Positions 41,461-50,576 of a stretch of 64,000 bases of DNA are shown here, in pieces. A model generated the notes under the pieces. The model had not been told where the DNA came from. It searched no databases and saw only the letters and a program-made list of their open reading frames with translations. Location of the stretch: assembly GCF_029541745.1 (NCBI RefSeq), contig NZ_CP089746.1:8069559-8133558 (forward strand). The letters are read 5' to 3'. Source of the DNA: Streptomyces sp. LX-29. Lineage in GTDB: Bacteria; Actinomycetota; Actinomycetes; Streptomycetales; Streptomycetaceae. The translations under genes were made by a program, and so were the position numbers. How positions within the stretch are numbered: position 1 is the stretch's first letter; every line of letters starts with the position of its first letter.

Positions 41461-42798
41461 GTGGACCGGGTCGGTCACTACGCCGTGGTGCGCAAGCTCG
41501 GCGAGGGCGGGATGGGCACGGTCTATCTGGCGCACTCGCGGGGCGGGCGGCCGGTCGCGATCAAGGTCGCCAGGCCCGAGCTGGCCTCCCAGCCCCTCTT
41601 CCGGGAGCGGTTCCGCGCCGAGGTCGCGGCCGCGCGTAAGGTCGGCGGCTTCCACACCGCCCCCGTCGTCGACGCCGACCCGGACGCCGAGGTGCCCTGG
41701 CTCGCCACCGCCTACATCCCCGGCCCCACCCTCTCCCGGCTCATCGCCAACCAGGGCCCGATGGGAACCCGGCAGCTGCGCCGGCTCGGCGCCGCACTCG
41801 CGGAGGCCCTCCAGGCCATCCACGGCTGCGGACTCGTCCACCGCGACCTCAAACCCGGCAACATCATCATGGCCGAGGACGGCCCGAGGGTCCTGGACTT
41901 CGGCATCGCCCGCACCCTGGAGACCGCCGGCCTCACCCTCACCGGCACCGCCTTCGGCACCCCCGGCTTCCTCGCCCCCGAACAAGCCGAAGGCCACCCG
42001 GTCGGCCCCGCCGCCGACGTCTTCGCCCTCGGCGTCGTCCTCGTCGCCGCAGCCGGCGGCAGCGCCTTCGGCGGCGGCACCCCCGTCTCCCTGATGTACC
42101 GGTCCGTACACCACCCGGCAGACCTCACCGCGGTCCCCGTACCACTGCGCGGGACCGTGGCCGCCTGCTTGGAGAAGACGCCGGAGCGCAGGCCCACCAC
42201 CGCGCAACTGCTGGAGTGGTTCCCCGCGGAGGACCCCCGCGAGGCGGACCATCCGGCCACGCCCACGGGGGTGGGTGCCGCCGCGTCGGCCGCGCCGGGC
42301 GCAGCCGTGGGCGCGGGCCCTTCCGGGGCGGCCGTCGCTGCCAACACTCCCAGGGCGGTCGGGGTGGCTCTTGGCACGCCCGGGACGGCCGCTGCCGCGG
42401 GCTACGCCCCGACCGTTGCCGCCGCCGCGGTCCCGCCCCCGCCCGCGTACGCCCCGACCATCACGGCGGTCGCTCCCCAGCCGCCCGTGCCGCCGGATGG
42501 TGCCCCGACCTCCGCCGACCCGGAGTTCCTCGCCATGAACCGCAAGAACGCCGTCCTGGTCGACCGTGACGGCGTCGTGTTCACGCGCAACGGCCGCACC
42601 ACGGAGTACCCCTGGCACGCCCTCGCCTACCTCGAGCACACCACGGACGACGCGCGGAAACCCAAGCTCACGGTGAGCCTGCTGCTGACCGACGACAGCG
42701 CCCGCATCTGCACGGTCACCGCGCGCAACAGGGACGAGGCGCGCGGCTGGAGCGCCCAGCTTGACGCCGTGCTCCGGCAGTTTGCCCCTGAACTCTGA
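41461..42798 (+). CDS. Serine/threonine protein kinase (PknB-like, no PASTA repeats)
   Basis: 445 aa. Residues 1-265 form a complete Hanks-type kinase: P-loop GEGGMGTVY, Lys in AIKVARPE, catalytic loop HRDLKPGNIIM, DFGIA, and the APEQAEG activation segment. An Ala/Pro-rich linker follows (about 265-350), then a C-terminal domain of about 90 residues (NRKNAVLVDRDGVVFTRNGR, KLTVSLLLTDDSARICTVTA) resembling a PH-like or plug fold. No transmembrane helix is seen, so it is cytosolic or peripheral. GTG at 41461 with GAGGGCAGG upstream. It stands alone; substrates could include AfsR-type regulators (family knowledge). Confidence 0.9.
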   Translation: MDRVGHYAVVRKLGEGGMGTVYLAHSRGGRPVAIKVARPELASQPLFRERFRAEVAAARKVGGFHTAPVVDADPDAEVPWLATAYIPGPTLSRLIANQGPMGTRQLRRLGAALAEALQAIHGCGLVHRDLKPGNIIMAEDGPRVLDFGIARTLETAGLTLTGTAFGTPGFLAPEQAEGHPVGPAADVFALGVVLVAAAGGSAFGGGTPVSLMYRSVHHPADLTAVPVPLRGTVAACLEKTPERRPTTAQLLEWFPAEDPREADHPATPTGVGAAASAAPGAAVGAGPSGAAVAANTPRAVGVALGTPGTAAAAGYAPTVAAAAVPPPPAYAPTITAVAPQPPVPPDGAPTSADPEFLAMNRKNAVLVDRDGVVFTRNGRTTEYPWHALAYLEHTTDDARKPKLTVSLLLTDDSARICTVTARNRDEARGWSAQLDAVLRQFAPEL

Positions 42799-43410
42799 CC
42801 CCGGCGTCTGTTCAGCGACCAGCTGGTCGACCAGGCGACACCTGTCGGGCACCTACCACCTGGTGCTCGGGGAGCGGGCGAGGCCAGGGTCCGGACCGGA
42901 TGGTGCGTCGGCCGACGGAGGCGTGCACGTCTACGAGGCCCCCCGGGCACCAGTTCCGGCTTTCGCCTAGTACTGCAACGGTGCTTGAGCTGGTTGTAGA
43001 CCCCGCTGGCCGCACCCGGCGGTGGAGCAGAGGCAGCGACCTATGTCTGTCGTGATCACAGCCGGGCGGCGTGGTGACTCGCCTCAGTTCGACTCCCTGC
43101 TCGCTCGTATCCGCGGCGCCGACGGAATCCGCACCGCCCTCCGTGCCCCGGCCGCGTACAGCCGCGACCTGGCACCGCCGGCCCACCCGGCGCAGTCCCG
43201 CACAAGGCCGCCCCCGTACCACCCCACAGCCTGAGCTCGGCCGAGGTCAGGCCGTCACCGTGGCTGACCGAGCACCTGGCGGCGGCGATGCGAGCGCGAC
43301 AACACCCGGCGGCCCCGACGGCCAAGAGGGTGGGGAAGGCGTCCAACCGCCTTCGAGCGTGGTGTGCTGGCCCGCCCCTGTGGCCTGGTGCTCCGTTTCT
43401 TGTTTCCTCG
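42799..43410. other. Intergenic with transposase remnant
   Basis: About 610 bp. At 43040-43115 a plus-strand frame reads MSVVITAGRRGDSPQFDSLL ARIR, which is the end of the catalytic core of IS5-type transposases (V-T-x-G-x-R-x-D-S). The rest is unremarkable. TACTGCAACGG at 42970 recurs at 58818 and may be an IS terminus. Confidence 0.5.
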
Positions 43411-43860
43411 TCAGCAGTTTTCGTAACTCCCGTTGCGGAACCGTCCCCAGTTCGTCGAGCCAGGCACCACCGTGGAGCTCCCGTCGTTGACAAGACGGAT
43501 GCGGAACTTGATGCAATGACCCTCTGCGAGGTCGTACGGCGCGCCGTCGCTCGCCTCGCTCACCACCGGCTGTTCCCGGTGGCCGTGGCGGTTGTAGAAC
43601 CCGAACTTGTACACGTCGGGCTCCGGGGTCACGTCCCACACATCGACCTCGACATCCTTGCCGTCCGCCTGAGTGTCGGTGAGCCGAACCATGTCGCCGT
43701 CGGTGAAGAACTCAACGGCGCCGCCGGGGTTGTCGTCTGACGTGAAGAGGGTGTAGTGAGGGCCGTCTGCCGACGCGGGCCCCGCACCCAGAATGGTCAG
43801 CGCGACGGCGCCCGCCATGATGCCGCCGCGTCGGCTCCACTGCACGATCTTCGTACTCAT
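43411..43860 (-). CDS. Small secreted protein
   Basis: 149 aa. MSTKIVQWSRRGGIMAGAVA then a hydrophobic core ending GAGPASADG is a Sec signal peptide. The mature part is acidic and beta-rich (HYTLFTSDDNPGGAVEFFTD, VDVWDVTPEPDVYKFGFYNR), with two cysteines (EGHCIKFR and the C-terminal ENC) that may pair. Secreted peptidase-inhibitor-like proteins of Streptomyces look similar but no signature proves it. Unknown function. Confidence 0.72.
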   Translation of the reverse strand: MSTKIVQWSRRGGIMAGAVALTILGAGPASADGPHYTLFTSDDNPGGAVEFFTDGDMVRLTDTQADGKDVEVDVWDVTPEPDVYKFGFYNRHGHREQPVVSEASDGAPYDLAEGHCIKFRIRLVNDGSSTVVPGSTNWGRFRNGSYENC

Positions 43861-44514
43861 GTTTTCCCTACCGTTGTAGCCAGGCGACCCCCGTCAGCCG
43901 GGGATATCGCCTGACAACCTTCCTGGTTAGCGCGGCATAGCGCTTGACCACCGCGGCTCGTCCGGCCGCGTCGACTGCATTTCATCTTGATCGGGGAGGG
44001 GGCGGATGGGAAGGCCTCAGTGATGCGGGTGAGTGAACGATTCATTCCCTGAACTGCATTGCCGGGAGGATGGGGATCAGAAGCTGGCCGATCCTCGGCC
44101 TTACCTGCACGGTGCCCTGCGAGTGCCCGACCGCCCGGTGATCCATGTCGACGTCAAGCCTGCCCAGCGGTAGACCTTGTTCAGGGACCCGCTGCGGGGC
44201 TCTGCGCCGCTGAAACCTCGGTCGCCCATTGGACGACGTGCCGAAACGCCGCGCCGTCGTCTCGTGCCTCACCTACTCACTGGCATCTGAGCATTCGCCC
44301 CGAAGCGGGCGGGGCGGGCGGCACCTAAGGGTTGTCCCGTAACTGATCTTTGGCAGCACGAGAGTGGCTGGCCGGGATCGCGTCCCAGGTTCCCTTTAGG
44401 GAGGCACTGACCTCGGCTCACCCCTGCGACCGCACGACACAACAGCGCGTAGCAGGCGCCTCTTCCCGACAACGTGCGGACCTACCGACCTGGGGAGATG
44501 AGCAGGGACCCTGT
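43861..44514. other. Intergenic with possible IS terminus
   Basis: About 650 bp without a supported gene. GGGTTGTCCCGTAACTGATC at 44330 resembles the terminal repeats of Streptomyces IS5-type elements, but no partner end was found. Confidence 0.3.
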
Positions 44515-44526
44515 TATCGTGCGCCG
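44515..44526 (+). promoter_or_regulatory. -10 box of the leaderless VOC gene
   Basis: TATCGT (44515-44520) ends 6 nt before the ATG at 44527 with no RBS. Confidence 0.45.
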
Positions 44527-44958
44527 ATGTCAACGATCAAACAGTTCCAAGTGACCTTCGACTGCGCGGAGCCTGCGCGCCTCGCCGCCTTCTGGTGCGA
44601 GGTGCTGGGGTACGTCGTACCGACGGTCCCGGAGGGCTTTGCCACGTGGGAGGAGTACCACCGCTCGCTGCCGCCCGAGGATGAGATCTACTTCGCGTGC
44701 ACTGATCCCTCGGGTGTGGGCCCGCGCTTGCTCTTCCAGCGAGTCCCCGAAGGCAAGGTCGTCAAGAACCGGGTGCATCTCGATGTGCGGGCCGGCTCCG
44801 GGCTCGTGGGTGAGGAGCGCCTGGTCACACTCGAGGCCGAATGCGCACGGCTGATGGCGCTCGGCGCGAAACACGTGCTGACGCAGCGCGCCGATGGCGT
44901 CAACGAGTCGTGCATCACGATGCAGGACATCGAGGGCAACGAGTTCTGCCTCGACTGA
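44527..44958 (+). CDS. VOC family (glyoxalase-like) protein
   Basis: 143 aa. The start STIKQFQVTFDCAEPARLAA then FWCEVLGYVV is the first beta-alpha-beta unit of the vicinal-oxygen-chelate fold; RVHLDVRAGS and ITMQDIEGNEFCLD are the second. Typical of the glyoxalase-like DUF4440-independent subgroup annotated VOC or glyoxalase_6 in actinobacteria. The metal ligands are not strictly conserved, so an enzymatic role is uncertain. Leaderless start at 44527. A long palindrome follows it. Confidence 0.82.
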   Translation: MSTIKQFQVTFDCAEPARLAAFWCEVLGYVVPTVPEGFATWEEYHRSLPPEDEIYFACTDPSGVGPRLLFQRVPEGKVVKNRVHLDVRAGSGLVGEERLVTLEAECARLMALGAKHVLTQRADGVNESCITMQDIEGNEFCLD

Positions 44959-44994
44959 TTCTCCTCCGAGACTGCGAGGTGGGGAGCCGTCTCC

Positions 44995-45050
44995 GGCCTT
45001 GGGGAACATCGGGGCAGCCGATATCGGCTGTCTCGATGTTCCCCAAGGCC
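44995..45050. repeat. 56-bp near-perfect nested palindrome
   Basis: GGCCTTGGGGAACATCG (44995-45011) and its exact reverse complement (45034-45050) enclose GGG, the perfect 16-bp palindrome CAGCCGATATCGGCTG (45015-45030) and TCT. Only the two triplets fail to pair fully. It lies 37 bp after the VOC stop. It could be a terminator, but it is much longer than others in the window and may be a mobile-element end or cruciform target. Confidence 0.75.
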
Positions 45051-45318
45051 GCCCGGGTCTGACGGCCAGTGGCGCACTCTGGACGCAAAATTCCGCGAGC
45101 GAGACGCCGTTATCGAGCAACTTGAGTGGTTCCGCGTGCACGCGCCCCGCTCTGTCACTCACCGGCTCATCCGGCAGACAACAACCGTAACAACCGAGGT
45201 CGAAGAAGCCTGAGTTCAGACTGGCTTCGGCTTCGGTCGGCCGAACCCCCCCCACCGCCGGCGTGCGCCCTGGCGGATGCTGCCCGAACCCGTACGTGGC
45301 AAGCCGCGAGAGGAAGGC

Positions 45319-45908
45319 TCAGTCCTTCAGCATCTTGTCGCGCACCGGGATCCAGTTCAGGGCGGAGCGGATGCCCTCCTCCAAGGACAGCTTCGGCGTC
45401 CACCCCAGCAGCGTCGCGGCCCGGTCACTCGTGGTGTACCCGCCGGTCACATCACCGGGCCGCGGATCGGTGTCGATCGTAGCCAAGGGCGTGCTCACCA
45501 CACTGTTGAAGGCTGTGCACAGCTCCCGGACGGTGGTGCCGGAGCCGGTGCCCAAGTTGATCGCGATCGACGGCTTCGACTCCGTGAGGATGGAATCGAA
45601 GCGGTCGATCGCCGCGACGTGGGCCGCGGCGAGGTCCCAAACGTGCACGTAGTCCCGGATGCCCGTCCCGTCGCGGGTCGGGTAGTTCACGCCGGTGACC
45701 GGGAAAGACGTTCCCTCCTGGTGCGCCTGGATCAGCTTCCCCAAGGCGTGGCTGGGGCGCCTGAGCTGGAGACCGGTGCGCAGCAGAGGGTCGGAACCGA
45801 CCGGGTTGAAGTAACGCAGCGACAGCACCCGCATCTTTCCGGCCGCGGCGATGCCGGCGAACATCTCCTCGCACACGGCCTTGGTCCGCGCGTCATCAGC
45901 ACTGCTCG
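45319..45908 (-). pseudogene. galE: galE (UDP-glucose 4-epimerase) C-terminal fragment
   Basis: About 195 residues, from ADDARTKAVCEEMFAGIAAA through VLSLRYFNPVGSDPLLRTGL and GTGIRDYVHVWDLAAAHVAA to the C-terminal LGWTPKLSLEEGIRSALNW. These are the C-terminal half of GalE (SLRYFNPVGA, RDYIHV are diagnostic). The NAD-binding N-terminal half, including the TGGAGYIG motif and catalytic YxxxK, is missing; upstream of 45908 lies a fragment of a different gene. The fragment cannot be active. Confidence 0.75.
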
Positions 45909-46080
45909 TCGGGATCTGGGCTGGTTGGGAACAGAGGTTCTCTTTGGACTTCGACTTCGCAGTCCTCGTCGCTGCGGGTGTCGGTGGCCACGAGGCGGGC
46001 CGAGAGGGGGTCCACGCCGACCGCGGTGATGCTCCAGCCCCGCTGGGCCAGGCCTGCTGAAGGTGCCGACGATGGGGGCG
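45896..46080 (-). pseudogene. C-terminal fragment of another gene fused to the galE remnant
   Basis: GLAQRGWSITAVGVDPLSAR, then LVATDTRSDEDCEVEVQREP and LFPTSPDPDEQC with a stop at 45896. This is protein-like and in a different frame from galE; the 3' end overlaps the galE fragment start by 13 bp. It marks a recombination junction. The family is unknown. Confidence 0.4.
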
Positions 46081-46176
46081 GGGTTCTCGCTGCCCGGCGA
46101 GCTGTCCGCGCCGGCTGTTCACTAGTGTTGCGACCGGGAAGGTTCACCGGGGCGCGGCCGGGCTAGCCTGGCCCGC

Positions 46177-46761
46177 ATGGAGGAGTTCAACGGGGTGGAA
46201 GTCGTCGCGTTCCCGGATGCGGCGGCCTTTGAGGACTGGCTGGCAGAGCACCACACCCGCCGCGAGGGCGTGTGGGTCAAGGTTGCGAAGAAGGCGTCGG
46301 GGATCACGTCGGTCACCGATGACGAACTGGTCGACGTGGGGCTGTGCTGGGGCTGGATCTCCGGACAGCGTCGGGGCTTGGACGACCGGTATTTCCTGCA
46401 GAAGTACGGGCCACGGCGACCGAGGAGCCTGTGGTCGCGGGTGAATGTCGAGAAGGTCGCGGCGTTGGCGGCAGCGGGCCGGATGCGAGAGCCCGGCCTC
46501 GCCGAGGTCCAACGGGCCCAGGAGGACGGCCGCTGGGACCGCGCGTACGCATCGCAAGCGACAGCCGTTGTCCCGGACGACCTTGCGGCGGCGCTTGCCG
46601 CGGACCCGGCGGCGCGTGCGGCATTCGACGCGCTCGACCGGACCGCCCGTTACCTCGTGATGCTCCCGCTGCTCCAGGCCTCGACGCCGGAGACTCGGCA
46701 GACGCGGCTGGAACGGGCGGTACGGGACCTGGCGCAGGGGCGGCAGGTGGGCGAAGGGTAA
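46177..46761 (+). CDS. YdeI/OmpD-associated family protein
   Basis: 194 aa. FPDAAAFEDWLAEHHTRREG, VWVKVAKKASGITSVTDDEL, VDVGLCWGWISGQRRGLDDR and YFLQKYGPRRPRSLWSRVN match the YdeI/OmdA family, in which W-x-K-x-x-K and D-x-x-L-x-F/WGWIDG are conserved. E. coli YdeI is implicated in resistance to polymyxin and osmotic stress (established), actinobacterial members are uncharacterised. A TAGCCT box lies 7 nt upstream of the ATG, so this gene may also be leaderless. Confidence 0.85.
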   Translation: MEEFNGVEVVAFPDAAAFEDWLAEHHTRREGVWVKVAKKASGITSVTDDELVDVGLCWGWISGQRRGLDDRYFLQKYGPRRPRSLWSRVNVEKVAALAAAGRMREPGLAEVQRAQEDGRWDRAYASQATAVVPDDLAAALAADPAARAAFDALDRTARYLVMLPLLQASTPETRQTRLERAVRDLAQGRQVGEG

Positions 46762-47107
46762 GCGTCCCGGTGACACTCCGGCCAGGACGTCGGGGCGTTG
46801 CGCCAGCGCAGGTAGCGCTGCAACTCCCGCGTCTGGCCGGTGCGGTTGGGATGATTGGAGCTGGCCAGGGTGAACTGCCGCAGCGGCCCGAAGTGCGCCT
46901 TATCGGGTTCGCCCAGGACGCGTTCGTCTGAACCTGCCCGTGGGTGGGCCCGACGAACTCGTCGAGCGAGGCGGGCAGGCGCCCCTGGTACGCACACGCA
47001 GCACATCAGCAGCGGGCGGACACGACGTCGACCTGGAATCAGCCATGACGCCGATTATTCCGCCTGTCCAGCGCGATACCTCACGTCCGGATCCGTCCGG
47101 CCGCGCG
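46762..47107. other. Region with a transposase-like fragment
   Basis: The minus strand at 46800-46950 reads DERVLGEPDKAHFGPLRQFT, LASSNHPNRTGQTRELQRYL and RWRNA, which looks like a protein end and reminds me of IS-encoded proteins. I cannot assign a family. No intact gene. Confidence 0.35.
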
Positions 47108-47726
47108 TCACCGTGTGGTGCGCAGGTGTTCGCGCCGGGTGGTGGCCAGGGCAGACCAACGGCTGCGAACGGCCTGCTCGTCGTCGATCCACCGCGCTGA
47201 TGGCGGCGTGCCGAGCGGCCGGTCGGCCATGTAGTGGGCGATGTCGACGTAGTACGTGTAGTCGCCGCCCTGGGTGAGGTTGCGCAGACGGCTGATGGAG
47301 CCAGTGACCTCGGTCTCGTCGGCGAGCACGGCGTGGTGGAAGCACAGGGCCAGCTCCAGCAGGACCTCGGCGGCGACGAGTCCGGCGACGCCGATCTCGG
47401 CCCGCAAGATGCGGGCGCGGTCTTCGACGTTGCGGTCGGTGCCGGCGTCCCGGATGAGGGCGGCGATCTTCGTGGTGAGGGTGGTGGCGCGCAGGTCGAG
47501 CCCGGTCAGGAGTTGCTCGGCGAGGTCGAGTTCGTCGTCGGCGCGGTCGGGGTCGGTGAAGGCGAGGGCGAGGGCGCGCTGGGCCTGGCTGGTGGCACGT
47601 TCGCCGGCGATGCCGTGCTGCTCGGCCTCGGTGCGGGCGGCTTCGTGAGCGGTGGGGAAGTCGCCGGCGATCAGTCAAGCCGCGGTCGTTGGTGCTGAAC
47701 AGTGCCCGCAGATCACGTTCCATCAC
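47108..47726 (-). pseudogene. TPR-like protein C-terminal remnant
   Basis: From about 47681 down the frame is protein-like: TEAEQHGIAGERATSQAQRA, LALAFTDPDRADDELDLAEQ, LLTGLDLRATTLTTKIAALI, VAAEVLLELALCFHHAVLAD and DIAHYMADRPLGTPPSARWI. This is an all-helical, TPR-type C-terminus. A stop lies just upstream (near 47685); a different frame supplies a possible N-terminus (MMERDLRALFSTNDRGL at 47726). Either a frameshift near 47680 or a deletion has removed the rest. It could come from a second STAND ATPase like the one at 47961. Confidence 0.5.
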
Positions 47727-47931
47727 GCCCCCTGGTAGATGTCCAACAGTCCCTAATCATGCCCGCCGCGCGTCGGCCTTCGGGGACAGTCCTGATCGGC
47801 GACGCGGCCAGCAGCGGGCCCTCGGGCTCGTGGTGGGGCCGCGGCCCCGCACCGATAGAAGAATGGCAAATTCTCTTCCAGGTGCGCATCCGCAGGAGGT
47901 CCATTTCGTTGAGTGATCCCCTGCGGACGCG
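47727..47931. other. Short intergenic stretch
   Basis: About 200 bp between two minus-strand genes. No gene supported. Confidence 0.3.
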
Positions 47932-47960
47932 TCAGTCGTCCCACCCCTCGCTGAGGTCGG

Positions 47961-49562
47961 TTAGGACATGGGCCGCCTCCCCGTAGGTATCGCCGTCCGG
48001 GTCGTCGGCGAAGGCGACGAGCAGCTCGACGCCCTTCTCACGGTGTCCATCCATGCGGGCCAGGGCACTGGCGGCACCGATGCGACTGTAGCCGTCGAGC
48101 GGAATTCGAAGTCGCCTGCGCGTTGGGCCAGTAGACCAGTGGGACGCAGGAGGTTGCCCAGGAAGGCGTTCCAGAGCGGTTCCTTGACCTTGTGGGGCCG
48201 CTGGGCGTGCAGGTGCGGGACTAAAACCTCGACAGCTGGGGCGATGTTCCCGCTGATTCTTGCGTGGGCGAGGAGGTCGATCAGTTCCGGCAAGTGGTTG
48301 CGTACCCGTTGCGCGGCCTGCTCGGCGGCCTGGTTGTCTTGAGGTATCTGATGGCGGTCCTTCAAGAGGCGGATCGCACCGTCGTGGGTGCTGCGGATGT
48401 TCTTGTGGGCGTTCTGCTCGTAGATCAGCTCGACGAATGACTCGTAGGCCCCGGCACGGCCGTCGGGCAGCGGACGGGCGGGATCGGCCGCGTACAGCTG
48501 GCACAGCATGAAGGCCATCAGCGGGGTACGGGCCATGTCCTTCAGGCGGGAGCGCGCGAGCCCGGCCATGAATTCGACGGCGTGGCGGCCGGGGTCGTCC
48601 AGGGCGCGGAACCAATGCGTGGCGTAGGTGAGCAGGTCGTCTCGGGAGAAGGGCTGTAGTTCGTAGCGCGGTGCGTGTCGACCCAGAGTGCTGAGTTCTC
48701 TTGCGGGCAGCGGGCGGGTGGCTACGACGAACCTGTACAAGTCCGTCCCGGCCGAAGTCGCGCTGGCGAGCATCGTCAGAACAGCGCTGCGGGTATCGGC
48801 GTCGGGGATCTCGTCGAGGCCGTCGACCAGGACCAGCCAGGATGTTCCGGGACGTGGAGGGTGGCGGAAGAAGTCCGTGCCCAGCTCATCGAGTAGTCCG
48901 ACCTGCCGCAGGTCGCCGGATACGGCATTGGCGAGAGCGGTGGGCAGTAGGTCCGTGCCGGTCAGGGCGGTCGCGTTCACCATGACCGGGATCGTCTTGC
49001 TGGTCGTGCCGCTCAGCCAGCCGTCGGCGGAGTTGGCCAGGTGGGCGCGCAGCAGCGTGGACTTGCCGCCGCCGGGTCCGCCCAGCAGTACGCACATGGC
49101 CCGGTCTTCCCCGAAGACCTCGGCGGCGGGTACCACGGGGCCAGCCTGGTTGTCCGCCGCCGGGGTACGAGCTTGCTGGCGCACGTAGACATCGGCCAGC
49201 GCAGGCAGATTCGGGGCGTCTAGGACAGAAGGGTAGGGGTGCTGGCGCGCCGCCTTCTGGGCGGTTTCCAGGTACATCTCCAGTCGGGCCGTGCCGCGGG
49301 AGTGCGCCCCGCGAAGGCGGGACAGCTCCTCCCTCTCCGAGTCGCTGATGCCTAACGCCTTAAGGATCGCCTTGAGCGTGAAAGACGACGGCGGTCCCTT
49401 CTCGGGGTTCAGCGCATTGTTGACCGTCGCCTTGCTGACCGCTTCGCCAGCGCGTTCTGTCCGCCTGACGATGTCGGCTTGGCTCAGGCCCTGACGGTCC
49501 ATAGCGGCCTTGAGCCGCCTCTTCAGTTCCCTGTTGGCGCCGTTGGGCTCCGCATCGGCCAC
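47961..49562 (-). CDS. XRE-NACHT STAND ATPase with damaged C-terminal repeats
   Basis: 533 aa in the main frame. Residues 8-70 are an XRE helix-turn-helix (RELKRRLKAAMDRQGLSQAD then ERAGEAVSKATVNNALNPEK). A NACHT NTPase follows: Walker A LGGPGGGKSTLLRAH near residue 158, Walker B WLVLVDGLDEIPDADTRSAV near residue 244, and a winged-helix region (RLKDMARTPLMAFMLCQLYA). At about 48090 the frame is lost; the other frame continues as GYSRIGAASALARMDGHREK and GVELLVAFADDPDGDTYGEA, HEAT-like repeats, stopping at 47932. The sensor repeats are therefore shortened and out of frame. Related STAND ATPases act in phage defence, conflict or regulation (family knowledge); this copy may be inactive. Confidence 0.7.
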   Translation of the reverse strand: MADAEPNGANRELKRRLKAAMDRQGLSQADIVRRTERAGEAVSKATVNNALNPEKGPPSSFTLKAILKALGISDSEREELSRLRGAHSRGTARLEMYLETAQKAARQHPYPSVLDAPNLPALADVYVRQQARTPAADNQAGPVVPAAEVFGEDRAMCVLLGGPGGGKSTLLRAHLANSADGWLSGTTSKTIPVMVNATALTGTDLLPTALANAVSGDLRQVGLLDELGTDFFRHPPRPGTSWLVLVDGLDEIPDADTRSAVLTMLASATSAGTDLYRFVVATRPLPARELSTLGRHAPRYELQPFSRDDLLTYATHWFRALDDPGRHAVEFMAGLARSRLKDMARTPLMAFMLCQLYAADPARPLPDGRAGAYESFVELIYEQNAHKNIRSTHDGAIRLLKDRHQIPQDNQAAEQAAQRVRNHLPELIDLLAHARISGNIAPAVEVLVPHLHAQRPHKVKEPLWNAFLGNLLRPTGLLAQRAGDFEFRSTATVASVPPVPWPAWMDTVRRASSCSSPSPTTRTAIPTGRRPMS

Positions 49563-49690
49563 CCTGCCCCCTGACCTTGTTGTTCATCCTTGTTCACGTG
49601 AACCCGGTGAACGTCTCGTGCGGCAATTCTGTACTCGACCGGCCCGCCGGTCCCGTCTGAATCGGCACGATCGTTATGGAGGAACCGGAG

Positions 49691-49915
49691 ATGACCATCG
49701 AACTGGTGGCGGCCAGCGGCCCCATTCTGCTGGTGGCAGTGCTTGTGCTGCGGCGCCGGCAGGCCCTTTCGAAGCCGGTGGGACTGGTTCGCGGCGTCCG
49801 CGACCTGATCACCCTGCGCATGGTGCTGCGCGATGCCGAGCCCGACCAGCGCGAGAGCCTGCTGGCGGCACACCGCAAGTGGCGATGTGAGCCGGCCGAG
49901 AAGCCCCGAGGCTGA
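49691..49915 (+). CDS. Small membrane protein (74 aa)
   Basis: MTIELVAASGPILLVAVLVL is a single transmembrane helix, followed by a basic then amphipathic tail (RRRQALSKPVGLVRGVRDLI, ESLLAAHRKWRCEPAEKP). GGAGG lies 8 nt before the ATG at 49691, which favours it over the ATG at 49676. Orphan, function unknown. It lies divergent to the NACHT gene, within 130 bp, so both may share a control region. Confidence 0.55.
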   Translation: MTIELVAASGPILLVAVLVLRRRQALSKPVGLVRGVRDLITLRMVLRDAEPDQRESLLAAHRKWRCEPAEKPRG

Positions 49916-50576
49916 AGTCTCAAGATCAAGCACCGGCGGGGGCAGTGAGAGCCCCGCCCGGCGCCTGGCCTATTCCTCCCCGTCGTCGTCATCGTCGAGG
50001 TCGACGGCGTCCGGGTCGCGCCAGGGCCGCAGGCCCTCACGCGGGACCGAGGCGGTGAAGAATGGAGCGGCCCAGCACGTTGAGGTTCCGGTGCCCGAGC
50101 GGCCAGAGCCGGGCCACGCCCTCGTCCCGGGTCTCGTGGCAGTTCGAGAACACCGCCTCGCGGACCTTCACCGGCAGCGGTGTCGTATCCAGCGCGACGA
50201 CCTGGCCCGGGCGGTGCACCACCACACGTGCGGACGCGTCCTTGGCCGCCTCCGTTCGGCGAGTCGTACTACCCGGGCGAGGGCGACCCCGACTACAACC
50301 CGATCTGCGACTGCCCGGCCGTCCCGCGCCGGTTCTGCATGAGCTGCGCGGGCTGTCCTGCCTGCCGACCGTGCACATTGTCCCGTCTCGGATGAGCTGG
50401 TCCGGGAGCGGGGCCGTCGCCTGCGGCGACCGGATCGATTGAGACGCCGCGTCGCCGGAGATCCCAGTCGACCTGGTCCTGGTCGGACGGATGCCTCCCG
50501 CTGTCTCATCCGATCCGGTCCGTCCGCACCGTTTCGTGGACCCGCCGGGGCTTCGTCGGCTCAGGGCAGTTCGTGG
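49916..50576. other. Region with an integrase remnant
   Basis: About 660 bp. Minus strand at 50150-50250 reads ARVVVHRPGQVVALDTTPLP VKVREAVF, which fits the first catalytic Asp region of Mu/TnsB-type integrases (RPGE-VVLDTTPLDV). Plus strand at 50250-50350 shows SYYPGEGDPDYNPICDCPAV, protein-like and Cys-rich. No intact gene. Confidence 0.4.
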
